Origin: a virus
IMG/VR virus record: IMGVR_UViG_3300025138_000231
Location: 1-29,393 of that record
DNA length: 29,393 nucleotides
Reading direction: 5' to 3' (one strand)
Shown here: in pieces, positions 15,533-22,033 of the stretch
Position numbering within the stretch: position 1 is the first letter of the stretch
Layout: each line of letters begins with the position of its first letter
Notes under the pieces: generated by a model
Databases searched by the model: none
Told to the model about the DNA's origin: nothing
The model's input: the letters and a program-made list of their open reading frames with translations, nothing else
Program-made: the position numbers and the translations under genes

Positions 15533-16057
15533 TTATTCTTTTAAGGCTTTCGCCTTTTGTTTGTACTCCTCAATAATATCTCGCAGCTCATCCCTTGAAT
15601 ATTTCATAGTCTTATGCGCTTGCTCATGCAATTGGATTAATTCATCTGCTCCGATTCTCTCCTGGATTCCTATTTGATAGTTTAGCAAGTTTCCGTGTTT
15701 ATGTTGGTTACAAGCCACGCACTGACCGTGTACGTTTCTCTCGTCAAATGTAACAGATTTATGCGTTCCGCTGCTGAAATAATGTCCAGCATCAAACTTA
15801 TGACCTAAAGGCTGACCGCAAGAAACGCAAGGTTTTTTTTTGTCTCGCTCTCGGATAAATGTATTAAAATATTTTTGCGCTTTCTTCATTAAGCTTTGAA
15901 CGGTTTCCAGGGTTTCCTTTAGTTCTTTTTTTTCTTTCTTCCAATTCTTGACCTTTGCAGTTTCTATCCATACTTTAACGCATTCAGGCTTAAAGCAATA
16001 TTTTTGATTAAAGTGCTTGGCTTCAAATTTTTCTTTGCAGTTTTTACAACGTGGCAT
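15533..16057 (-). CDS. ninG: NinG/Rap-type recombination protein
   Basis: A 174-aa protein of the NinG (Rap) family, a structure-specific nuclease that helps resolve recombination intermediates in lambdoid phages. It has an N-terminal zinc knuckle (PRCKNCKEKFEAKHFNQKYC with a further Cys at ECV), a coiled lysine-rich linker, a second CVSCGQPLGH zinc site, then FDAGHYFSSGTHKSVTFDE and VHGQCVACNQHKHGN, an HNH-like active site, and a helical C-terminus. Motifs and length are normal for the family. It starts inside the end of the small Zn-ribbon gene (14-nt overlap). Confidence 0.9.
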   Translation of the reverse strand: MPRCKNCKEKFEAKHFNQKYCFKPECVKVWIETAKVKNWKKEKKELKETLETVQSLMKKAQKYFNTFIRERDKKKPCVSCGQPLGHKFDAGHYFSSGTHKSVTFDERNVHGQCVACNQHKHGNLLNYQIGIQERIGADELIQLHEQAHKTMKYSRDELRDIIEEYKQKAKALKE

Positions 16058-16208
16058 CGTCTTTTTGAAATATGTAAACTTCTTCTACGTTGCAATCTAT
16101 GTTAGTGCATAGGTGTACGTTTATTATGCCGTCATCTTCTAAGTTGAAGTCTTCGTATTCGTGTTGCTCTTGCCATTTTATTGGCTCTCCGCATTGTGGG
16201 CATTTCAT
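16044..16208 (-). CDS. 54-aa Zn-ribbon protein
   Basis: A small gene, short but well supported. The start makes an ATGA overlap with the C5-methyltransferase stop, and the end overlaps the NinG start by 14 nt, so it exactly fills the gap. The protein begins MKCPQCGEPIKW and later has LCTNIDCN, giving a CxxC plus CxxxxC zinc-ribbon pattern, with an acidic middle. Zinc ribbons of this type commonly bind nucleic acid or a protein partner. Coupling to NinG and the methyltransferase suggests a DNA-metabolism role, but the partner is unknown. Confidence 0.8.
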   Translation of the reverse strand: MKCPQCGEPIKWQEQHEYEDFNLEDDGIINVHLCTNIDCNVEEVYIFQKDDATL

Positions 16209-17311
16209 AAGTTAAATTGTTTTATGATTAATTCTAAGCACCGTACTACTATACTATTTCCAGCTTGTTTATATGCTTGGCTATCTGAGCAAGTCCAAGT
16301 AAAGGTATCGGGAAAGTCCATTAGTCGAAAGCATTCTCTTGGAGTTAATCTTCTCATATTGCCAGTATTTTTTTTTACTTTTTTTAACATTGACAAATAC
16401 TCTGATGAAGAACCGCCTCTGCCAATAGCTTCAGTAAGAGTTCCGCTTACATGAGGGTCTACCTTTAACTTATCTAATTTATTTTGTTGATTATCATTTA
16501 ATTTTTTAGTTGCAGATTTAATTTCTATTGTATTATCAGTAGGGCACAAAGCTGCATTTGCGCGTAAAGTGTTTGCGGTATCATTTTCGTTTTTTGGTTG
16601 CCATTTAAATCCTGTTTGTTTTTCTTCGTGTCTTTCTTTGTGTTTTAAAAAACCGTTTATAATTGTTTCACTTAAAAAATACTTTTCATCTGCTTCATTT
16701 TCAAGTACGTTTTTTAGTCGTTTGGTTAAGTGTTCTTCTTTTGCCCATCGAAAATTATTGTCTTGATCATAGCGAATGCCTATTATAAAAACTCTTTGCC
16801 TATTCTGTGGTACTCCGTGTTTTTTTGCATTCATTACTTTATAGTAAATATGATAAGGCACTGAATCTTCATAAGGAAACAATACAGGTAAACCGTTTAC
16901 GCTTTTGCCTCCTAACATATTTACCCATTCTTTAAAAGTGTTTCCGTTGTCGTCTGACAATAGACCTTTGACATTTTCAAATATAAAATATCTTGGCTTG
17001 TTCTTCTTTATAAATTCGTGGCTATTAAAAAACAATAAGCCTCTTTTATCGTCTTTGCCTAATCGTTTTCCAGCTAAACTAAAAGCCTGGCAAGGTGGCG
17101 AAGTCATATAAATGTCTAAGCTTTCTTTTGGTATTTCTCTTTCGTAAACATCCTTAGGATAGTATTTAGGCTCTCCGTAATTATGTATAAATGTTTCTCT
17201 TGCAAATTTATCCATATCACAAGCGAAAACCTCATCGTATTTAATACCTAAACGCATTAATGCTTGATTAAATGCGCCTACTCCAGAAAAATCACTTCCC
17301 ACCTTTATCAT
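16205..17311 (-). CDS. C5-cytosine DNA methyltransferase
   Basis: A 368-aa enzyme with the full set of C5-methyltransferase motifs: I DFSGVGAF (residues 7-14), IV SPPCQAFS with the catalytic Cys74, VI FENVKGL (111-117), VIII QNRQRVFIIG (169-178), IX RRLTPRECFRLMDFPD, and X QAGNSIV near the C-terminus. The target-recognition part lies between VIII and IX, about residues 180-320. It should methylate cytosine C5 in a specific sequence that cannot be read here. No restriction enzyme gene is adjacent. It overlaps neighbours by ATGA on both sides, inside the replication/recombination operon, so it is an early gene. The TET/JBP-like dioxygenase may use its product. Confidence 0.95.
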   Translation of the reverse strand: MIKVGSDFSGVGAFNQALMRLGIKYDEVFACDMDKFARETFIHNYGEPKYYPKDVYEREIPKESLDIYMTSPPCQAFSLAGKRLGKDDKRGLLFFNSHEFIKKNKPRYFIFENVKGLLSDDNGNTFKEWVNMLGGKSVNGLPVLFPYEDSVPYHIYYKVMNAKKHGVPQNRQRVFIIGIRYDQDNNFRWAKEEHLTKRLKNVLENEADEKYFLSETIINGFLKHKERHEEKQTGFKWQPKNENDTANTLRANAALCPTDNTIEIKSATKKLNDNQQNKLDKLKVDPHVSGTLTEAIGRGGSSSEYLSMLKKVKKNTGNMRRLTPRECFRLMDFPDTFTWTCSDSQAYKQAGNSIVVRCLELIIKQFNL

Positions 17312-17601
17312 AATTCTAATTTAGCATCCTTAATAATTTCTTTTAGCTTGTCTATTTCGTGTTTATGCTCTGCAATAATTAATTGATTTCTAAAATTAGA
17401 TTTGCATTCAATTCGATACTCTTGCTCAAATTCTAAAAAGACATTATGAAAATGCTCAATATCCTCTGCGCTTTCTTTCATTGAATTAATTAAATCCTTT
17501 CTTCCTGGATGCTTAAATTCTATGTCCTCAATGCTTTCTTTGAATTTGATTAGTACCGTTTTTAGGTTAATCTTTGCTTTTAATATTTCTAAGGTGTTCA
17601 T
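17308..17601 (-). CDS. Coiled-coil hypothetical protein
   Basis: A 97-aa protein made almost wholly of charged heptad-like helix (LEILKAKINLKTVLIKF; IEHFHNVFLEFEQEY; IIAEHKHEIDKLKEIIKDAK). Not recognised. ATGA overlaps join it to the DnaB-like ATPase before it and the methyltransferase after it, so it is an integral part of the operon. An adaptor role is possible from the coiled coil but not shown. Confidence 0.65.
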   Translation of the reverse strand: MNTLEILKAKINLKTVLIKFKESIEDIEFKHPGRKDLINSMKESAEDIEHFHNVFLEFEQEYRIECKSNFRNQLIIAEHKHEIDKLKEIIKDAKLEL

Positions 17602-18497
17602 TTTTCTTTAGCGTATATTTTATTGTAAACATTAGGAGCTGGATTCTCTTGCTCATAATATAGGAATTTTTCTTTGTCAAACCATAATATCAATTGACCT
17701 ATCTGACCAGCGGAGCGAGGCTTGATTTTATTAAAGTTGATTATGGCTTGGTTGTAATTTAAGTCCTCTCGGTGTACCGTTATCATGCACTTACCACTGT
17801 TAAACCATTCGGATCCTCCCTTTAAATCGTATGGACTCGGCACGCTTCTCTTTCCGTTTATCTTTTCCGTGAGCTTAGGATGTATGATTGTATGTAGATG
17901 CAATTCGTTATCCTCTGCGATTTGATTACGATACGGTAAAACCACTTCTAAATATTGTGCGTATCCTCCAAATTCATGGTAAGGATGACTCAGGTCTTTC
18001 CAGGAGTCAATGCTTGCTGTTTGCAATCCGCTTTTTTGTTTAAGCTCAACCGCATAGTCATAGAACTGGAAAGGAGTCATCTTTGCTTTTACATCCTTTT
18101 TAGTTAGGATGTGGAAGTGCTGAAATATCCAATCTAAGCTGCTCCGTATTTCTCTATCCTTTATTACGTTGCGTTCTTTAGGATTGAAGCTCTTGCCTGT
18201 GAGTTTGTGAATAAGATCCGCAACAATCTCCACGTTGCTCCCAACATCAGGAAAGTAAACCAAATGCTTCCATCCATAAAATTTAGAGGTATTCAATAAG
18301 CACTCCATAAGTACTTGTGTTTTTCCTGACATTGGAAATCCTGTCCAATCCGTGCAGTTGCCTAATTGCATAGAATAAAACTCGTCTAATCCTTTCCAAC
18401 CTAAATACTTTCCTTTGTTATTGAAATTATCTCGGTGCTTAAATATCTTGTCAATTACATCTCCTGTCTCTGTTACCTTGTATCCGTTTATTGCCAC
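17598..18497 (-). CDS. DnaB/RecA-like (SF4) replicative helicase ATPase
   Basis: A 299-aa RecA-fold ATPase resembling the C-terminal half of DnaB-type replicative helicases. Walker A is GFPMSGKT at residues 53-60, the Walker B acidic residue is Asp164 in [15 protein letters not shown] (His206) sits at the usual sensor position, and [18 protein letters not shown] matches the later SF4 motif. It lacks the DnaB N-terminal domain, as phage versions often do. It would unwind DNA at the phage fork, or act as a related ATPase. The start overlaps the initiator-like gene by 10 nt, the normal arrangement of initiator/loader followed by helicase. Confidence 0.8.
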   Translation of the reverse strand: MAINGYKVTETGDVIDKIFKHRDNFNNKGKYLGWKGLDEFYSMQLGNCTDWTGFPMSGKTQVLMECLLNTSKFYGWKHLVYFPDVGSNVEIVADLIHKLTGKSFNPKERNVIKDREIRSSLDWIFQHFHILTKKDVKAKMTPFQFYDYAVELKQKSGLQTASIDSWKDLSHPYHEFGGYAQYLEVVLPYRNQIAEDNELHLHTIIHPKLTEKINGKRSVPSPYDLKGGSEWFNSGKCMITVHREDLNYNQAIINFNKIKPRSAGQIGQLILWFDKEKFLYYEQENPAPNVYNKIYAKEK

Positions 18498-19060
18498 GCT
18501 GCTTTAAATTTAGTATGTGTTCCTAATTCGTCTTTTGTTTGTTCTTTCTTGAGCCAATTCTTGGCGGTTAAATATAATGATTTGTATTTCTTATTTTGTT
18601 TAAAGTTTTCGATCGCATCCAGAACATCGTCAATCTGTTGCTTTAAGTAATTAGCTTCAAGCTTTGAAAATTGTTCTTTAGAGATAGACAGATGAGCGAA
18701 GCTCCTATATGTTGTTTCATTTACATTAACACTATCACTTACATTAACACTATCAGCTTTTTTGGGTTTCTGAAAAAAGGGTTGGGTTTTTTGGGTTTCT
18801 TTTTCTTTCTTTGGTCTGCCTCCCTTAGCTCCATTTATTTTCTGCTTGTCTATATAGACGTTGTACTTCCTTAAATCGCGCTTTAGAGCTTGCCTAATGC
18901 CCTCAAAGGCAAGGTCAATGATAAACTCTGCTCCTGGTTCTTCATCAGCACAGTAAGAGAAAATGTGTTTGATTAATTTGCCAGCTTGTTCATCAGATAG
19001 TTTGTCAAAGATTCCTCTTTGATCCATATAAAGAATAAAGCTTTTTTTGTCTTTTGCCAT
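18488..19060 (-). CDS. Replication initiator-like protein (DUF6291/replisome organizer type)
   Basis: A 190-aa protein. The N-terminal region [20 protein letters not shown], then [10 protein letters not shown], and later [15 protein letters not shown] match phage replisome-organizer-like proteins; I believe DUF6291, but the number is from memory. A low-complexity linker (about residues 88-112) contains a repeated DSVNV. The C-terminal helical domain ([32 protein letters not shown]) resembles helicase-loader ends. It precedes the SF4 helicase with a 10-nt overlap. The 5' side is a folded non-coding region ending in T9, so its expression may be attenuated. Confidence 0.7.
   Translation of the reverse strand: MAKDKKSFILYMDQRGIFDKLSDEQAGKLIKHIFSYCADEEPGAEFIIDLAFEGIRQALKRDLRKYNVYIDKQKINGAKGGRPKKEKETQKTQPFFQKPKKADSVNVSDSVNVNETTYRSFAHLSISKEQFSKLEANYLKQQIDDVLDAIENFKQNKKYKSLYLTAKNWLKKEQTKDELGTHTKFKAAWQ
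18721..18756 (+). repeat. Tandem 18-bp repeat in the initiator-like gene
   Basis: Two adjacent 18-bp units, ttacattaacactatcac and ttacattaacactatcag, differ only at the last base. They lie in the coding sequence and give the DSVNV repeat in the linker. Confidence 0.9.
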
Positions 19061-19071
19061 AAAATTTAATT

Positions 19072-19100
19072 AAAAAAAAACGACACGCTTTCAAGCGGTG
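19072..19100 (-). terminator. Hairpin with T9, possible terminator/attenuator
   Basis: On the minus strand, CAC-(C)-GCTT, loop GA, AAGC-GTG makes a 7-bp stem with one bulge, then TCG and T9, just before the initiator-like gene. It is short for a full terminator, and because it lies upstream of a gene an attenuator is as likely. Confidence 0.5.
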
Positions 19101-19196
19101 GCAGCTTTACTCACGTATCGTAATAAACCAATAGAAAAAAGTTATAAGCCACCTTTACAACTTTTTCTTAGAAATCAATCTACGTTTCCATAGATT
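19072..19196 (-). ncRNA. Structured leader or non-coding RNA candidate
   Basis: The 167-bp gap 19061-19227 has no convincing ORF, but on the minus strand it holds three ordered hairpins. Hairpin 1 (19177-19196) has an 8-bp stem and GAAA tetraloop. Hairpin 2 (19136-19166) has a 12-bp stem with loop AGGTGGC, and its one G-U pair would be an A-C mismatch on the other strand. Hairpin 3 (19084-19100) is followed by T9. The loop of hairpin 2 contains GGTGGC, a perfect complement of GCCACC at 19097-19102, which forms the base of hairpin 3. No known RNA family was recognised. Confidence 0.5.
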
Positions 19197-19227
19197 AAAC
19201 AAATTATGAACGCATAAATATAATCAA

Positions 19228-19485
19228 TTATTTTTTCCACGGAGTTACTTTTTCAATTTTTATAATTAAATCTTTCCATTTGCCCCAAGCTCGCACCGCC
19301 TCATCCCTTGAATAAGCTACAGCGTAATCAATTGCCTGGAGGGGATTATTTATGTCCTTATCGCTTTTGTAGTAATTGTATTGGATCCTGTAGGTATGCA
19401 ATCTGCAATCCGTTCTCTTAACTCTGCGAGCATATAAATCAATATTAAAATTATCCCATTGCTCGTTGTTTACTATGTGTCCCAT
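19228..19485 (-). CDS. Hypothetical protein
   Basis: An 85-aa protein, not recognised. It has a Tyr/Arg-rich N-terminal half with two beta-like stretches and one cysteine (TDCRLHTYRIQYNYY), then a helix AIDYAVAYSRDEAVRAWGKW and a basic end TPWKK. It follows the 65-aa gene by 1-2 nt and is the last gene before the structured non-coding stretch. Confidence 0.6.
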   Translation of the reverse strand: MGHIVNNEQWDNFNIDLYARRVKRTDCRLHTYRIQYNYYKSDKDINNPLQAIDYAVAYSRDEAVRAWGKWKDLIIKIEKVTPWKK

Positions 19486-19486
19486 T

Positions 19487-19684
19487 TTATAAGTTTTTAA
19501 TGTATTTCTTTGCTTGCTGTTTCATGTACTTTTTATCAAGCCACTCTAAAAGCTCAATCGTATTAAATACCATTGTAAACTTTTTGCCGTATTCGTCTTT
19601 CCCTACAAGATACGTTTCATTCTCAGGTGTACTCATAAAGGCATTGATGTCATGAATCCTCTTTGTAATTTCTCTTTCTTCCAT
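19487..19684 (-). CDS. Small hypothetical protein, internal start chosen
   Basis: A 65-aa acidic/lysine-rich helical protein starting MEEREITKRIHDINAFM. A longer reading from 19732 is possible but would overlap the upstream gene in another frame; the ATG at 19684 instead forms a TAATG overlap with that gene's stop, matching the operon's habit. Internal VGKDEYGKKFTMVFNTIELLEWL looks like a small mixed domain. Not recognised. Confidence 0.6.
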   Translation of the reverse strand: MEEREITKRIHDINAFMSTPENETYLVGKDEYGKKFTMVFNTIELLEWLDKKYMKQQAKKYIKNL

Positions 19685-19779
19685 TATCCAAATATTAAAA
19701 TTGCATAGTAATACATAGTTCCCAGAGCGCATAAAAATAACGTGCCGTAAATTGCTTCTTTTAGTTTTTCCTTTTTCAT
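19684..19779 (-). CDS. 31-aa single-span membrane peptide
   Basis: A hidden small gene of 31 codons: MKKEKLKEAIYGTLFLCALG and then TMYYYAILIFG. A positively charged start is followed by about 21 hydrophobic residues, a typical single-span peptide. It fills the gap between the 72-aa gene (3 nt after its stop) and the 65-aa gene (TAATG). A toxin-like, superinfection-exclusion or membrane-anchor role is possible; nothing shows which. Confidence 0.6.
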   Translation of the reverse strand: MKKEKLKEAIYGTLFLCALGTMYYYAILIFG

Positions 19780-19782
19780 AAT

Positions 19783-20001
19783 CTATTTAAGTTTATCAAG
19801 TTGTTTTGTAAATCGTTCGTTTAATCTGCCGATGCTCATAATGTAGATAAGGATATTATGTTCGTTTTTCTCTCGGATGTTCGGGAATTCTAAACCGAAT
19901 CCAAAGCCATTTGACCATTCCGCTTTGTCTATTCTTTTTTCAAAGTGTTCAATTGCTTCCTCAATCTCTATGAGAAGCTCTAAGGTTTCTTTTCTGTTCA
20001 T
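19783..20001 (-). CDS. Small hypothetical protein
   Basis: A 72-aa protein, not recognised. A charged helix (NRKETLELLIEIEEAIEHF) is followed by a Gly/Phe-rich turn (WSNGFGFGLEFPNI) and a second helix (ILIYIMSIGRLNERF). It begins 2 nt after the Arc-type regulator stop and is in the same transcript. Confidence 0.6.
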   Translation of the reverse strand: MNRKETLELLIEIEEAIEHFEKRIDKAEWSNGFGFGLEFPNIREKNEHNILIYIMSIGRLNERFTKQLDKLK

Positions 20002-20003
20002 TG

Positions 20004-20141
20004 TTATTGGTTTTTAGATGTTGTGATTGCTTGAGCAAGTAGAACTTGAATTTCCTTGTTTACGCTCCTCGCATTTTTCTTTGCTGATGCCTCTATTTTA
20101 TCATAAAGGTCTTTTGGTAGGTTGATTAGTTTTTGTTTCAT
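20004..20141 (-). CDS. Arc-type ribbon-helix-helix regulator
   Basis: A hidden 45-aa gene. The protein begins MKQKLINLPKDLYDKIEASA and continues with KKNARSVNKEIQVLLAQAI, which is the ribbon-helix-helix layout: a beta strand of alternating residues (KQKLINLP), helix A, a turn with ARSVN, and helix B. Arc-like repressors have this NKEI core and size. It is directly downstream of a very AT-rich region with a -7 box and two 12-bp direct repeats, which are plausible promoter and operators. It would control the small-gene transcript, and possibly itself. The reading is clear; the target is inferred. Confidence 0.8.
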   Translation of the reverse strand: MKQKLINLPKDLYDKIEASAKKNARSVNKEIQVLLAQAITTSKNQ

Positions 20142-20145
20142 ATAT

Positions 20146-20153
20146 CAAATATA
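20146..20153 (-). promoter_or_regulatory. Possible promoter for the Arc-type gene
   Basis: The minus strand reads TATATTTG, matching TAnnTTTG, 4 nt before the ATG at 20141. The start of transcription would fall on or next to the start codon, giving a nearly leaderless message. No TTTG is visible at the -33 spacing. Confidence 0.4.
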
Positions 20154-20172
20154 TATAAAAAATATATATAAA
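20148..20172 (+). repeat. Two 12-bp AT direct repeats, possible operators
   Basis: The sequence aatatatataaa occurs at 20148-20159 and 20161-20172, so the period is 13 bp. The repeats overlap the -7 box and lie immediately upstream of a gene for an Arc-type DNA-binding protein. Low complexity makes a chance origin possible. Confidence 0.5.
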
Positions 20173-20203
20173 CGATATAATTAAGAAAAAAAAGTTTATT
20201 TGC

Positions 20204-21238
20204 TTAGAACAAATGAGTTAATCTTGCAACTTGCCCGTTCTCTTTATGGTGTATAAAACCCTCAACCGCCTTTGGAGCGTGCTGATACCCCTTTATGTGA
20301 TGCCAGGAGTCTGTGCCTGATGGAGAACGTAAGCTCTCAACGGTTACTCCAATGAAGTCTTTGCTTGTTTTGTGATGAACGTGATGCGTGTAAACGTATC
20401 TATGCTTAGTCTTTGACCATTCAATTGGAAATTCTTGCGCCATTAATAAAGGCAAGTCTTGAGTTTTTGCGCCATCTCCGTGAGTTGTGCCAATTAAATT
20501 GCTTCCGTATCTAAAACCTTTGCGGTGGGATATTGAGCAATCAAAGCTTATATTTTTGTTATTACCAAAATACGTTTTAATGACGTCTGCAAGGAAAAAA
20601 CCTGTTTGGTAGTCGTGGTTACTTGGGTTAAAAGTAAAATGAACATCTGCAACCGCAATCAATTGTATCAAAATATCAACATAGAGCTGCTTTGCAATTA
20701 AGAAGTTGGAGTACCATTGTCCATCGGTGTCTTGTTTTGTTCCAGCGGTAGTTGTTCGGCTTGGTGTATCAATGTGCAGAATATCGTTTCCTCCAATGAA
20801 TAAAATCTTGTCAATGGGAAACCCTTGCGCTTTGTTTAAAATGCCTTGCACTCCCTCCTTTACCCTTTTAACCGCGATTTGATTGTTATAGTCTTCGCCT
20901 GTTTCAAATGAATCTGCAAGTTTTCCAATGTGTATGTCTGCTGGATCGATTACGAGCAAGTATTCTTTTTTTCCAGGATCCCTTTTTATTGTTGGATATT
21001 TAGGAGCAAATTTTTGCATGTCTTGAATAAGCCTTTTACATAGCTCCTCCAACTTATTTTTAGCATCGTCTTTATGCAATGGGTTCTTAAAGAATAGACT
21101 TGCCTCCTTAGTTTTTAGCCATCCATGCTTAACGCTTTCAATATCTACTCCAGCTTGTTCAGAAGCTGCTTTTAAACCTCTATACTTAAACAGTATTTCT
21201 TGTTCGTCTTTCGATAGTCTGTATCTTTTATTGGTCAT
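20204..21238 (-). CDS. Calcineurin-like metallophosphoesterase
   Basis: A 344-aa phage protein with metallophosphoesterase motifs in order: ADIHIG (Asp101, His103), GGNDILH (Asp152), NPSNHD (Asn207, His208, Asp209), THGDG (His253) and THHVHH (His286, His288). Together these form a binuclear metal centre. The first 50 residues have a helix-turn-helix look (AASEQAGVDIESVKHGWLKT) and may bind DNA. Phage proteins of this type are taken as nucleases or phosphatases; the substrate is unknown. It begins by ATGA overlap with the spanin gene, so it shares the lysis transcript, and it is the last gene before the Arc-type regulator's control region. Confidence 0.8.
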   Translation of the reverse strand: MTNKRYRLSKDEQEILFKYRGLKAASEQAGVDIESVKHGWLKTKEASLFFKNPLHKDDAKNKLEELCKRLIQDMQKFAPKYPTIKRDPGKKEYLLVIDPADIHIGKLADSFETGEDYNNQIAVKRVKEGVQGILNKAQGFPIDKILFIGGNDILHIDTPSRTTTAGTKQDTDGQWYSNFLIAKQLYVDILIQLIAVADVHFTFNPSNHDYQTGFFLADVIKTYFGNNKNISFDCSISHRKGFRYGSNLIGTTHGDGAKTQDLPLLMAQEFPIEWSKTKHRYVYTHHVHHKTSKDFIGVTVESLRSPSGTDSWHHIKGYQHAPKAVEGFIHHKENGQVARLTHLF

Positions 21239-21633
21239 AGAAACTTTTTAAATATTTGCAAAGCACCCAAAACAAGAACGATCAAGAAAATATATAATAA
21301 GTAGTTAGGTTGTTTACTTGCTTTTGCTTTCTGCACCTCTACCCTTGTTTCGAATCTTATAGTATCTCTGTGTATTTTATATTCTATTCGTGTTTCTAAT
21401 CGCGTTTTAGGAACAAAAACATTCTCATATCGTATGACAGTATCTTTTGATGAAAAGTAGCGTTCGTAAATTACAGAATCGCGATATATTACAGGAATTG
21501 AATCAATTGTTGCAATTCGAATTGTGTCGCTTGATATAGTCGGTTCTAAGCCCTTTTTTAAAGCCCTCCTATAGTGATAGTTCGCTGAACAGCTAAACAG
21601 CGTTAAAACGCATATAAGACTATAAATACGCAT
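21235..21633 (-). CDS. Probable unimolecular spanin (outer-inner membrane)
   Basis: A 132-aa protein starting MRIYSLICVLTLFSCSANYH, a lipoprotein signal with a lipobox ending at Cys15. A periplasmic middle of repeated beta-type stretches follows (SDTIRIATIDSIPVIYRDSVI, and KDTVIRYENVFVPKTRLETR), and then one membrane helix at about residues 111-127 (LLYIFLIVLVLGALQIF). An outer-membrane lipid anchor plus a C-terminal inner-membrane span is the layout of phage T1 gp11 u-spanin, which fuses the two membranes at lysis. The start at 21633, not an upstream ATG at 21690, gives the signal peptide. It overlaps the amidase end by 14 nt, as lysis genes often do. Function is inferred from topology and position. 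Confidence 0.75.
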   Translation of the reverse strand: MRIYSLICVLTLFSCSANYHYRRALKKGLEPTISSDTIRIATIDSIPVIYRDSVIYERYFSSKDTVIRYENVFVPKTRLETRIEYKIHRDTIRFETRVEVQKAKASKQPNYLLYIFLIVLVLGALQIFKKFL

Positions 21634-22033
21634 ACTCTGTTCTTGCATCAAAAGAGGGGCATGCCTTGTTGGAGAAATTTCGATGTCCAAATATTTGCAT
21701 ATCCTTATTGTGAGTGTATATTAATTCTTGTATTAATTTGACTAAAGAATCTTTTTGCTCTTTGGTTCGCGTATCCTTAGCCTCGCTCATATCCTTAGAC
21801 ATTCCTCCAACGTATGCGATCCCAATAGAATTTTTATTTTCTCCGCTGGTATGAGCGCCTGATAGCTTTATTGGTCTGCCGTATTCAACCGTTCCATCAA
21901 TGTGAACGAGGAAGTGATACCCTATGTCATTGAATCCTCTTTTTAGATGCCAGCGCCTAATATCAGCGACATCGTGTTCGCGCCCCTCTGGAGTAGCTGT
22001 GCAATGAATTACAATTTTATTTATCTTTCGCAT
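21620..22033 (-). CDS. N-acetylmuramoyl-L-alanine amidase endolysin
   Basis: A 137-aa Amidase_2/T7-lysozyme-like enzyme. Zinc ligands are His10 (IHCTATPEG), His117 (GHRNFSNKACPSF) and Cys125. Tyr39 and Lys123 sit where T7 lysozyme has its catalytic residues. There is no signal peptide, so it reaches the cell wall through the holin. It cleaves the amide bond between N-acetylmuramic acid and L-alanine. Length is typical for a single-domain phage amidase. It overlaps the holin gene by 17 nt and the spanin gene by 14 nt. Confidence 0.92.
   Translation of the reverse strand: MRKINKIVIHCTATPEGREHDVADIRRWHLKRGFNDIGYHFLVHIDGTVEYGRPIKLSGAHTSGENKNSIGIAYVGGMSKDMSEAKDTRTKEQKDSLVKLIQELIYTHNKDMQIFGHRNFSNKACPSFDARTEYAYL

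Noticed and set aside
19061-19227. Known self-cleaving ribozyme (hammerhead) or tRNA in the structured gap
   Set aside because: The hammerhead core CUGANGA is not present, and no cloverleaf with a CCA-type acceptor stem could be drawn.
19685-19732. Longer start of the 65-aa gene
   Set aside because: It would run over the 31-aa gene in another frame, while ATG 19684 gives the TAATG junction typical of this operon.
21634-21690. Longer start of the spanin gene
   Set aside because: It would add 19 residues before the signal peptide and hide the lipobox; ATG 21633 gives a normal lipoprotein signal.
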